DNA of 8,989 nt from Deltaproteobacteria bacterium (GTDB taxonomy: Bacteria; Desulfobacterota; Desulfarculia; Desulfarculales; Desulfarculaceae). The DNA is taken from NCBI GenBank assembly GCA_021815655.1, contig JAKAGJ010000051.1, positions 1 through 8,989 on the forward strand, in the 5' to 3' direction. Below are positions 1-6,812 of this stretch, piece after piece (within the stretch, counting starts at the first letter, position 1; each line of letters starts with the position of its first letter). The notes beneath the pieces are model-generated. The model was not told the DNA's origin and searched no databases. It saw only the letters and a program-made list of their open reading frames with translations. The position numbers and the translations under genes were made by a program.

Positions 1-1
1 G

Positions 2-1543
2 GATCTGCAACGCGTGGGCTTCGACTACCAAGAGGACCTGGGCGATCCGGGGCAGTACCCCTTTACTCGCGCCCTGCATCCCTTGGGCTATCGCAGCCGC
101 GAATGGACCGTGCGCCAGTACTCGGGATTCGGCACGCCCGCCGAAACCAACGAGCGCTTCAAACTCTTGATCGCCCACGGCCAGACCGGTCTCAATGTGG
201 CCTTTGACCTGCCCACCCAGATGGGCTACGACTCCGATCATCCCCTGGCCGAGGGCGAGGTGGGGCGCGTGGGCATGGCCGTGGACAGCCTGGCCGACTT
301 CGAGGCCGCCTTCCAGGGCATCGACCTTACCAGGGTGGGCTCGGGGCTAACCATCAACGCCGTGGCCACCATCATGCTGGCCATGTACGAGGCACTGGCC
401 CGACGCCAAGGCGTGGACGTGGGGCGCATCAGCGCCACGCCCCAGAACGACATCCTCAAGGAGATCATCGGGCGAGGGGCTTGGATATTCCCGGTGCGGC
501 CGGCGGTGGACCTGGTGGGCGACGTCATAGAGTACGCCACGGCCCAAGGCCACTTGCCCCGTTGCAACCCCGTGAGCGTCTGCGGCTATCACATCCGCGA
601 ATCCGGGGCCACGCCGGCCCAGGAAATCGCCTTTGCCTTTGGCATCGCCTTCGCCTATCTGGACAACGTGGCGGCCCGCGGCTACTCGCCCCAGCAGGTG
701 GTGGAGCGCTTCTCGTTCAACTTCAACATTTTCGGCAATCTCTGGGAGCAGGTGGCCAAGTTCCGCGCGGCGCGCAAGCTCTGGGCGCGGCTGTTGAAGG
801 AGCGCTACGGCGTGACCGAGCCCAAGGCCCTGTTCCTGCGCGGGCTCTTCGGCGGCGGCGGCTTCGGGCTGACCAAGGCCCAGCCCGAGAACAACATCGT
901 GCGCGGGGCCTACTACGCCCTGGCCGCGGCCCTGGGCGGGGCCCAGACCACGGCCCTGTGTTCCTATGATGAGGCCTACACCATCCCCACGCCCCAGGCG
1001 GCGCTCTTAAGCCTGCGCACCTTGCAGGTGCTCATGGACGAAATAGGCCTGCGCGACACCGTGGACCCCCTGGCGGGATCGTACTTCATCGAGACGCTGA
1101 CCAAGGAGATGGAGGGCAAGATCCTGGAGGAGATGGCCCGGGTGGAGCGCTGGGGCGGCATGCTGGCCGCCGTGGAGAGCGGCGAGGTGCAGCGCCTGGT
1201 GGCCAGCCAGGCCTATCAGTGGGAGAAGGACCTCTTGGACGGCCGGCGGGTCAAGGTCGGGGTCAACAAGTACACCGAGGGCGGGGCGGAGCCCCAGGTG
1301 GAGCTGCACCATTACAGCGAGGAATCGGCGGAACGCCAGGTGGCTTCGCTCAAGGAAGTCAGACGCGGCCGCTCCTCGCGGGAAGTCATCCGCTGCCTGG
1401 GCGATCTGGAAAAGGCGCTCAGGGACAGGCGCAACGTGATGCCCATCCTGGTGCAATGCTGCACGGCTTATGCCACGGTGGGCGAGATGGCCGAGGTGAT
1501 GCGGCAGGTGCTGGGACAGATGAAGGAGCCATCGATTTTTTGA
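2..1543 (+). CDS. Acyl-CoA mutase large subunit (methylmalonyl-CoA mutase family), 5'-partial
   Basis: Substrate-binding TIM-barrel subunit of an adenosylcobalamin-dependent acyl-CoA mutase, which interconverts branched and linear acyl-CoA isomers by radical carbon-skeleton rearrangement. The frame is open to the left edge (first full codon at 2). The GTG at 14 is probably internal, because relatives carry about 50 more residues ahead of the DLG-PG-YPFTR motif. Counting from that GTG, visible family motifs are YPFTR (15-19), RQYSGF (34-39), FDLPTQMGYDSDHP (64-77), QNDILKE (144-150), GYHIRE (191-196) and YATVGEM near the C-terminus. Equivalents of Propionibacterium MutB-type Tyr89, Gln197, Arg207, Tyr243/His244, Arg283 and Glu370 are Tyr36, Gln144, Arg154, Tyr192/His193, Arg232 and Glu320. 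Those of His328, Gln330 and Asn366 are lost. There is no C-terminal B12-binding domain: the protein ends normally in EPSIF, so a separate small subunit is expected outside the window. The family is certain. The substrate is unknown; methylmalonyl-CoA itself is possible but not shown. Confidence 0.93.
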   Translation, partial: DLQRVGFDYQEDLGDPGQYPFTRALHPLGYRSREWTVRQYSGFGTPAETNERFKLLIAHGQTGLNVAFDLPTQMGYDSDHPLAEGEVGRVGMAVDSLADFEAAFQGIDLTRVGSGLTINAVATIMLAMYEALARRQGVDVGRISATPQNDILKEIIGRGAWIFPVRPAVDLVGDVIEYATAQGHLPRCNPVSVCGYHIRESGATPAQEIAFAFGIAFAYLDNVAARGYSPQQVVERFSFNFNIFGNLWEQVAKFRAARKLWARLLKERYGVTEPKALFLRGLFGGGGFGLTKAQPENNIVRGAYYALAAALGGAQTTALCSYDEAYTIPTPQAALLSLRTLQVLMDEIGLRDTVDPLAGSYFIETLTKEMEGKILEEMARVERWGGMLAAVESGEVQRLVASQAYQWEKDLLDGRRVKVGVNKYTEGGAEPQVELHHYSEESAERQVASLKEVRRGRSSREVIRCLGDLEKALRDRRNVMPILVQCCTAYATVGEMAEVMRQVLGQMKEPSIF

Positions 1544-1548
1544 TGAGG

Positions 1549-1566
1549 CGGCTGGGGCGCCAGCCG
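1549..1566 (+). other. GC hairpin in the mutase-hyuA gap
   Basis: A perfect 7-base-pair inverted repeat, CGGCTGG at 1549-1555 and CCAGCCG at 1560-1566, with a GGCG tetraloop. It lies 5 bases after the mutase stop codon and 29 bases before the hyuA start. No run of T follows, so it does not look like a Rho-independent terminator. It could act in mRNA processing or 3'-end protection between two segments of one transcript, or be chance in GC-rich DNA. Confidence 0.4.
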
Positions 1567-1595
1567 GACCAGCCAAGGCGGACGGGAAGCGAGCG

Positions 1596-3701
1596 ATGAA
1601 ATACAAGATTGGCATTGACGTGGGCGGCACCTTCACCGATTTCCTGCTTTGCGCCGACGATGGCAGCTCGGAGATTTTCAAGGTGCTTTCCACGCCCCAG
1701 GACCCCAGCATCGGCACCATGGGCGGCATCGCCGAGATGGCCAAGTCCAAGGGGCTGACGGTGCCGCGGTTTTTGGATCAGGTCAGCGCCATCGTGCACG
1801 GCACCACCGTGACCACCAACGCCGTGCTAACCATGCGCGGGGCCAAGACCGGCCTGGCCACCACACCGGGCGTGCGTGATGCCCTGGAAATGCGCCGAGG
1901 CATCCGCGAGGAGCAGTACAACAACCGCTATCGAAACGTGGAGCCGGTGGTGCCCCGCTATCTGCGCCGGCCAGTGGGCGGGCGCCTGGACTATGCGGGT
2001 CGGGAGGTGGAGCCCTTCAACGAAGATGATCTGCGCGAGGCCTGCCGGCTTTTTGCCCGGGAAAACGTGGAGGCGGTGGCCATCTGCTTCATGAACTCCT
2101 TCGCCAACCCCGCCCACGAGGAGCGCGCAGCGGCCCTGCTGGCCGAGCTGTTGCCCCAGGTTTATGTCAGCGTCTCGACTCGCGTGCTGCCCTCCATCCG
2201 CTTCTACGACCGGCTTTCCACCACGGCCCTCAATGCCTTCGTGGGGCCCATCCTGCGGCGCTACCTCACTAGCCTTTTGCGCAAGCTGGAGGAAGCACGC
2301 TTCGCCGGGGTGCTGCTCATCATGCAATCCAGCGGCGGGGTAATCAGCCCCCAGGCGGCCCAGGACAAGGCCGCGGCCACCCTGCTCTCGGGACCAGCCG
2401 GCGGGCCGGTGGCCGGCGTCGCCTACGGCCAGGCCCTGGGCCAGGCCGACCTCATCACCGTGGACATGGGCGGCACCAGCTTCGACGCGGCCCTGGTCAA
2501 GGACGGCAAACCCCTGGTCACCACCGAGGGCGAAATCGACCGCCGCCGTATCGCCCTGCCCATGCTGAATGTGGTGACTATCGGCGCGGGCGGCGGCTCC
2601 ATCGGTTGGATCGACGAGGGGGGACTGTTGCGCATGGGGCCGCAGTCGGCCGGCTCGGCGCCAGGGCCGGCCTGCTATGGTCTGGGTGGCGAGCTGCCCA
2701 CCTGCACCGACGCCGACCTGGTGCTGGGCTATCTGGCACCCGACTACTTCGCCGGCGGGCGCATGCCGCTCTTTATGGACCAGGCTCGGCGGGCCATAGA
2801 GGAGCACGTGGCCTGCCCTCTGGGTTACAGCGTGGAGCAGGCCGCGGCGGGCATGTACCGAGTTATCAACGTCAACATGGCCGCGGCGGTGCGCGAGGTG
2901 AGCGTAAGGCAAGGCGCCGACCCCCGCGATTTCCCTCTGGTGGTGGCCGGTGGCGCCGGGCCCAACCACGCCTGCATGATCGCCCTGGAGCTGGAGATAC
3001 CGCTCCTGCTGGTGCCGCGCGAGTCGTCCATCTTCTGCGCCGCCGGCATGCTCATGAGCGACCTGGAGCATGACTTCGTGCGCTCCTACCCAACGCTGCT
3101 GAAGGATCTGGACCTGCCGCGCTTCCGGCAAATCTTCGCCGGCATGCGCCAGGAGGGGTTGAGCCTTTTGACCAGCGAGGGCCTGGATGAATCGCGGGTG
3201 CGCGCGATCTACTCCCTGGACCTGCGCTACCTCAAGCAGTACCACGAGGTTAACGTGGAGATCAGCGCCGAGGAAGTCGCCAGCGGCGACGTGGCGGCCA
3301 TGGCGGCGCGCTTCCACCCCGAACACAACCGCCTTTTCGGCTATGAACTGAGCGACACCGAGACCCCGGTGGAGCTGATAAACATGCGGGTCAAGACCAT
3401 CGGGCTAACCGACAAGCCGCGCCTGAGCCAGGAGCCCTACCATGGCCCCGATCCCGCGCCGGCGCTCAAGGGCAGCCGCCAGGTGTACGTGCCCACCGCC
3501 GGCCAGTTCCGCGAGGTGCCGGTGTACGACGGAGCGCGCCTGCGCCACGGCATGCGTCTGTCCGGCCCGGCCATGGTGGAGCAGGAAAACACCTCCACCT
3601 TCATCACCCCCGAGTACCGCATGGTGGTGGACAGCTTCGGCACCATGACCATCTACCTGCCGGCCCTCGAGCCGCAAATCCTGGGGAGGATCGTGCCGTG
3701 A
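1596..3701 (+). CDS. Hydantoinase/oxoprolinase family subunit A (HyuA-like, ATP-binding)
   Basis: ATP-binding subunit of the hydantoinase / 5-oxoprolinase / acetone-acetophenone carboxylase superfamily. Partnered with a B subunit, such enzymes use ATP to activate a lactam, hydantoin or enolate for hydrolysis or carboxylation in the cytoplasm. The 701-residue length is normal. The N-terminal domain (about 4-180) has the actin-like phosphate loop DVGGTFTD (8-15) and HGTTVTTNAVL (68-78). The central domain (about 200-490) has LSGPAGGPVAG (264-274), VDMGGTSFD (289-297), GAGGGSIGWID (330-340), SAGSAPGPACYG (351-362) and AGGAGPNHA (451-459). The C-terminal domain (about 500-690) includes VEQENTSTFITP (661-672). 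The ATG at 1596 puts the usual N-terminal strand right before the phosphate loop. Its upstream GGGAAG is only a modest ribosome site. It overlaps the B subunit by 4 bases. Hydantoinase, oxoprolinase and carboxylase cannot be told apart from motifs alone; no acetone-carboxylase gamma-like gene is adjacent. Symbol left blank because the substrate is unknown. Confidence 0.93.
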   Translation: MKYKIGIDVGGTFTDFLLCADDGSSEIFKVLSTPQDPSIGTMGGIAEMAKSKGLTVPRFLDQVSAIVHGTTVTTNAVLTMRGAKTGLATTPGVRDALEMRRGIREEQYNNRYRNVEPVVPRYLRRPVGGRLDYAGREVEPFNEDDLREACRLFARENVEAVAICFMNSFANPAHEERAAALLAELLPQVYVSVSTRVLPSIRFYDRLSTTALNAFVGPILRRYLTSLLRKLEEARFAGVLLIMQSSGGVISPQAAQDKAAATLLSGPAGGPVAGVAYGQALGQADLITVDMGGTSFDAALVKDGKPLVTTEGEIDRRRIALPMLNVVTIGAGGGSIGWIDEGGLLRMGPQSAGSAPGPACYGLGGELPTCTDADLVLGYLAPDYFAGGRMPLFMDQARRAIEEHVACPLGYSVEQAAAGMYRVINVNMAAAVREVSVRQGADPRDFPLVVAGGAGPNHACMIALELEIPLLLVPRESSIFCAAGMLMSDLEHDFVRSYPTLLKDLDLPRFRQIFAGMRQEGLSLLTSEGLDESRVRAIYSLDLRYLKQYHEVNVEISAEEVASGDVAAMAARFHPEHNRLFGYELSDTETPVELINMRVKTIGLTDKPRLSQEPYHGPDPAPALKGSRQVYVPTAGQFREVPVYDGARLRHGMRLSGPAMVEQENTSTFITPEYRMVVDSFGTMTIYLPALEPQILGRIVP
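3683..3690 (+). promoter_or_regulatory. Ribosome binding site of the HyuB-like gene
   Basis: GGGGAGGA ends 7 bases before the GTG at 3698, within the last codons of the HyuA-like gene. It supports the GTG start and the GTGA stop/start overlap. Confidence 0.75.
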
Positions 3702-5428
3702 GCCAGGTTAAGATCGACAAGGTTCTAGTCTCCATCCTGCAAAGGCGCTTCAAGTCCATCACCGAGGAGATGTCCATCGCCCTGGCCCGCACCACGCGCT
3801 CGCCCATCCTCTGCGAGGCCAAGGATTTCGTCACCGGCATTTACGACGCCCAGGGACGCATGCTGGAGCAGTGCGAGAACCTGCCCATCCTGGCCTTCAG
3901 CCTGGGGCCGGTCTGCGAGTACATCATCAAGTACTTCGGCGACGACCTGCACGAAGGCGATGTCATCTTCCACAATGACGTCTTTTCCATGGGCAACCAG
4001 AACAACGACGTGGCGGCCTTCAAGCCCATCTTCTGGGAAGGCAAGCTGGTGGCCTGGGCGGCCTGCAAGGGGCACCAGGCCGACATAGGCGGCGCGGTGC
4101 GCGGCGGCTACAATCCCGAGGCCACCGAGGTCTGGCAGGAGGGCCTGCGCATCCCGCCGGTAAAGGTCTATGAGCGCGGCAAGCTGCGCAAGGATGTCTG
4201 GGATCTGATCTTCGCCAACATCCGCCTGGACATCGTGCCCGAGGACATGCGCGCCGAGATCGGCTCCTGCGTGGTGGGCGAGCGCGGCATCATCAAGCTT
4301 CTGGAGCGCTACGGCCTGGATTCCTTCGAGGCCCACAAGGAGCACCTCTTCGCCTCCACCGAGAAGATGATGCGCGCCGAAATCAGGGACATCCCCAATG
4401 GCGTTTACCGCGGCCAGGCCAACTGCCATTACGACGGCAAAAACCCGGGCAGCGTCTATACCATCCGCGTGGACATCACCGTGGCCGACGAGGAGATCGT
4501 CTTCGACTACTCGGCCACCGACGCCCAGACGCCGGGCTTTGTCAACGGCACCTACACCTCCAGCGCCTCGGCCACCCTGCTCACCTTCCTGCAAATGGTC
4601 AATCCCAACATCCCGCATAACGACGGCATGGTGCGGCCTCTAAAAATCATCATCCCCGTGGGCACCATCTTGAACGCCGCCTACCCGGCGGCCACCACCT
4701 ACGGCAACCACCTGTGCCCCAACAACGCCGATGCCATCATGCGCGCCCTGGCGCCGGCCATCCCCGGCCGGGTCACCGCCGAGTGGAACGAGTTGTTGTG
4801 CTCCCTGACCACGGGCATTGACCCGCGCAAAAAGGCACCTTACGTGGACATCGGCTTCATGGGGCTCAAGGGCGGCTCGGGCGCCATCCTGGGCGAGGAC
4901 GGCTACGATCACATCGGCATGATCGACGCCAGCGGCGGGGTGCTCGACCAGGACTACGAGATGTTCGAGCAGCAGACGCCCCACCTGCTCAAAAGCCACG
5001 AATACTGGACCGACTCCGCCGGGGCCGGCCGCTGGCGCGGCGGCCTGGGGGTGGTCACGGAATTCATCATCGGCAATAGCGACACCCAGGTGGTGACTTT
5101 CGGCGATGGCGACGTGGAGCCGGCCCTGGGCGCCCACGGTGGCGGCCCAGGCACCTTGAACCAGATTTGGCTGCGCTACCCCGATGGCCGCAAATACGTC
5201 TGCACCACCAAGGACCTGGTGCGCGGCGTGCCCCAGGGTACGCTGTACCATCAAGACGCCGGCGGTGGCGGCGGTTACGGCGACCCCAAGGAGCGCCCCG
5301 CCGCCAAGGTGGCTCGCGAGGTGCGCGACGAGATCATCAGCCGCCAGGCCGCCCGCGATCTCTACGGCGTGGCCTTACGGGATGACTTGAACCTGGACGA
5401 GGAAGAGACCGCACGTTTGCGCTCTTAA
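3698..5428 (+). CDS. Hydantoinase/oxoprolinase family subunit B (HyuB-like)
   Basis: Partner of the preceding A subunit; B subunits carry the part of the active site that acts on the activated intermediate in hydantoinases, oxoprolinases and related carboxylases. At 576 residues it is of usual length for a stand-alone B subunit. Landmarks are GDVIFHND (87-94), WAACKGHQADIGG (120-132), GGYNPEATEVWQEGLRIPP (136-154), GAGRWRGGLGV (441-451), a glycine-rich GGGGGYGDP (522-530), and the C-terminal helix (about 536-560) ending in ARDLYGVAL. The start is GTG inside a GTGA overlap with hyuA (3698-3701), backed by a strong ribosome site, so translation of the pair is probably coupled, fitting a stoichiometric complex. 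Odd feature: NQNND at 100-104 stands where well-known members have THLPD or a similar His/Pro/Asp motif. I have an unverified impression that acetophenone-carboxylase-like B subunits share this. The family is certain; the reaction is open. Confidence 0.93.
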   Translation: MSQVKIDKVLVSILQRRFKSITEEMSIALARTTRSPILCEAKDFVTGIYDAQGRMLEQCENLPILAFSLGPVCEYIIKYFGDDLHEGDVIFHNDVFSMGNQNNDVAAFKPIFWEGKLVAWAACKGHQADIGGAVRGGYNPEATEVWQEGLRIPPVKVYERGKLRKDVWDLIFANIRLDIVPEDMRAEIGSCVVGERGIIKLLERYGLDSFEAHKEHLFASTEKMMRAEIRDIPNGVYRGQANCHYDGKNPGSVYTIRVDITVADEEIVFDYSATDAQTPGFVNGTYTSSASATLLTFLQMVNPNIPHNDGMVRPLKIIIPVGTILNAAYPAATTYGNHLCPNNADAIMRALAPAIPGRVTAEWNELLCSLTTGIDPRKKAPYVDIGFMGLKGGSGAILGEDGYDHIGMIDASGGVLDQDYEMFEQQTPHLLKSHEYWTDSAGAGRWRGGLGVVTEFIIGNSDTQVVTFGDGDVEPALGAHGGGPGTLNQIWLRYPDGRKYVCTTKDLVRGVPQGTLYHQDAGGGGGYGDPKERPAAKVAREVRDEIISRQAARDLYGVALRDDLNLDEEETARLRS

Positions 5429-5439
5429 GCGGGGCGCTT

Positions 5440-5446
5440 GAGGTGG
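5440..5446 (+). promoter_or_regulatory. Ribosome binding site that favours the ATG at 5449
   Basis: GAGGTGG lies directly before the ATG at 5449 (GAGG ends 5 bases upstream). The alternative GTG at 5443 sits inside this motif and has only a weak GGGGCG (5431-5436) ahead of it. This argues for the ATG, but the two starts differ by only two codons. Confidence 0.5.
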
Positions 5447-5448
5447 CC

Positions 5449-6345
5449 ATGCAGGAGATCGCCTATCATCGGCCAGGCAGCTTGGCCGAGGCCCTGGAGT
5501 TGAAACAGCGACTGGGAGAGCAAGCCCGCTTCCTGGCCGGGGGCACCGACGTCATGGTGCAGGCCCACCAAAAGAAACTGGGCTGCCAGGCCATCATCAG
5601 CCTGCGAGGCCTTAAGGAGCTGCGCGGCGTGCGGCTGCAAGGCGACACGCTGCTGCTGGGGGCGGCCACCACGCTGAGCCAGGTGTTGGCCGACCCTTTC
5701 ATCTCCCAGCACCTGCCGGTGCTCAGCGACGCGGCGCGGGTCATGGGCTCCACCCAGATGCGCAACGTGGCCACGGTGGGCGGCAACGTCATGAGCGCCG
5801 CGCCCAGCGGCGACACCCTCTGCCCCCTGCTGTGTCTGGAGGCGGTTTGCCACCTGGCCTCGCCGGAAGGAACGCGGCAGGTGGCGATGAGCGAGATGTT
5901 TCTGGGACCGCGCCAGAGCGCCGCCCGGTCGGGGGAGGTGCTCACCCATCTGGCCATCACCCTGCCCACGGCGGGCGGCCGGGCCAGCGCCGGGGCCTTT
6001 CTCAAGTTGAGCCGCCGCGCGGCCCTGGACCTGGCGCTGATAAACCTGGCCGTGCAGCTATGGCTCAGCCCCGACGGTGGGAGCATCGCCAAGGCCCGGG
6101 TGGCGGCGGGCGTGGTGGGACCCACTCCCCTGCGGCTAGCCGAGGCCGAGCAGGCGCTCACGGGAGCCGCGCCCACGGCGGACGCCTTGGCGCGCGCGGC
6201 CCAGTCTCTGGGCAACAGTTGCAACATCCGCGACAGCCACCGTTGCGCCGCCTGGTATCGCGAGGAGATGCTGCGGGTATTGTGCCAGCGGGCCGGGGCG
6301 CGGGCCCTGCAACGCCTGGGAATAGCGGTGGAGGTGGCAGCGTGA
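5449..6345 (+). CDS. FAD-binding subunit of a xanthine-dehydrogenase-family Mo enzyme (CoxM/XdhB type)
   Basis: Medium subunit of a molybdenum hydroxylase: it binds FAD and passes electrons from the [2Fe-2S] clusters to the external acceptor. It has 298 residues from the ATG at 5449, or 300 from the in-frame GTG at 5443. The FAD-binding PCMH-type domain shows RFLAGGTDVMVQ (28-39 from the ATG) and ATVGGNVMSAAPSGDT (108-123), the two pyrophosphate/FAD loops of this family. The C-terminal CO-dehydrogenase-flavoprotein-like domain includes AGVVGPTPLR near 220. The start MQEIAYHRP matches how relatives begin. Cysteines are scattered, with no clustered insertion like the extra [4Fe-4S] segment of 4-hydroxybenzoyl-CoA reductase beta subunits. 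It begins about 20 bases after hyuB stops and overlaps the FeS gene by 4 bases. The order medium-small-large matches coxMSL. No signal peptide, so cytoplasmic. Confidence 0.9.
   Translation: MQEIAYHRPGSLAEALELKQRLGEQARFLAGGTDVMVQAHQKKLGCQAIISLRGLKELRGVRLQGDTLLLGAATTLSQVLADPFISQHLPVLSDAARVMGSTQMRNVATVGGNVMSAAPSGDTLCPLLCLEAVCHLASPEGTRQVAMSEMFLGPRQSAARSGEVLTHLAITLPTAGGRASAGAFLKLSRRAALDLALINLAVQLWLSPDGGSIAKARVAAGVVGPTPLRLAEAEQALTGAAPTADALARAAQSLGNSCNIRDSHRCAAWYREEMLRVLCQRAGARALQRLGIAVEVAA
6330..6337 (+). promoter_or_regulatory. Ribosome binding site of the [2Fe-2S] subunit gene
   Basis: GGAGGTGG in the last codons of the FAD gene, with GGAGG ending 7 bases before the GTG at 6342. It decides for the GTG start over the in-frame ATGs at 6354 and 6363, and implies translational coupling through the GTGA overlap. 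Confidence 0.7.
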
Positions 6346-6812
6346 AGCGCGACATGGAATTCATGCTCAACGGCCAGCCGGTGCGGGTGGAGGCCCGGGG
6401 AGGCCAGACCCTGCTGCAACTGCTGCGCGATGAATTGGGCCTTAAGGGGACCAAGGAGGGCTGCGGTGCCGGCGAGTGCGGGGCCTGCACGGTGGTGGTG
6501 GATGGCCAGGCCCTGGCCTCCTGCATCTATCCGGCCCTGGAGGTGGAGGGCGCGTCCGTGACCACCATCGAGGGCCTGGCCGCGCCCGACGGCAGCCTGC
6601 ATCCCCTGCAAGAGGCCTTCGTCAAACATGGCGCCGTGCAGTGCGGCTTCTGCACGCCAGGGCAGATCATGAGCGCCAAGGCCCTGCTGGACGCCAACCC
6701 CCATCCCGGCGAGGACGAGATACGCAGCGCCCTGGAGGGCAACCTCTGCCGCTGCACGGGCTACCACCAGATCGTGGAGGCGGTCAAGGCCGCGGCGGAG
6801 GAAAAGCCGTGA
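6342..6812 (+). CDS. [2Fe-2S] iron-sulfur subunit of the Mo enzyme (CoxS/XdhC type)
   Basis: Small electron-transfer subunit (156 residues, normal length) linking the molybdenum centre to FAD. The N-terminal plant-ferredoxin-like domain holds one [2Fe-2S] cluster on Cys41, Cys46, Cys49 (CGAGECGAC) and Cys61. The C-terminal four-helix domain holds the second on Cys101 and Cys104 (QCGFCTPG) and Cys136 and Cys138 (CRCTGY). All eight ligands are present. The frame is open much further upstream (to 5832), but that part is a shadow of the FAD gene. The GTG at 6342, sharing GTGA with the FAD stop and preceded by GGAGG, gives the canonical protein. The 3' end again overlaps the next gene by GTGA (6809-6812). 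No twin-arginine or other signal peptide. The family assignment is secure. Confidence 0.96.
   Translation: MKRDMEFMLNGQPVRVEARGGQTLLQLLRDELGLKGTKEGCGAGECGACTVVVDGQALASCIYPALEVEGASVTTIEGLAAPDGSLHPLQEAFVKHGAVQCGFCTPGQIMSAKALLDANPHPGEDEIRSALEGNLCRCTGYHQIVEAVKAAAEEKP
6797..6802 (+). promoter_or_regulatory. Ribosome binding site of the molybdopterin subunit gene
   Basis: GGAGGA ends 6 bases before the GTG at 6809, inside the end of the [2Fe-2S] gene. It supports the GTG start of the large subunit. Confidence 0.75.

Noticed and set aside
14..16. GTG as the true start of the mutase gene
   Set aside because: The frame stays open to the left edge (reading DLQR before it) and relatives have about 50 further N-terminal residues, so the gene is cut by the window.
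1544..1595. Rho-independent terminator after the mutase
   Set aside because: A hairpin exists but no T-rich run follows, and the next gene begins 29 bases later on the same strand.
1827..3326. A 499-codon open frame on the minus strand opposite hyuA
   Set aside because: It is rich in His, Gly, Ala and Gln with no recognisable domain, and lies wholly opposite a well-supported gene; a typical antisense shadow in GC-rich DNA.
5832..6341. In-frame extension upstream of the [2Fe-2S] subunit
   Set aside because: It would add about 170 low-complexity Gly/Arg/Ala residues overlapping the FAD gene; the FeS family begins where the GTG at 6342 places it.
5466..6767. A 433-codon minus-strand open frame across the FAD and FeS genes
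   Set aside because: It crosses two real genes in opposite orientation and shows no domain or plausible start context.
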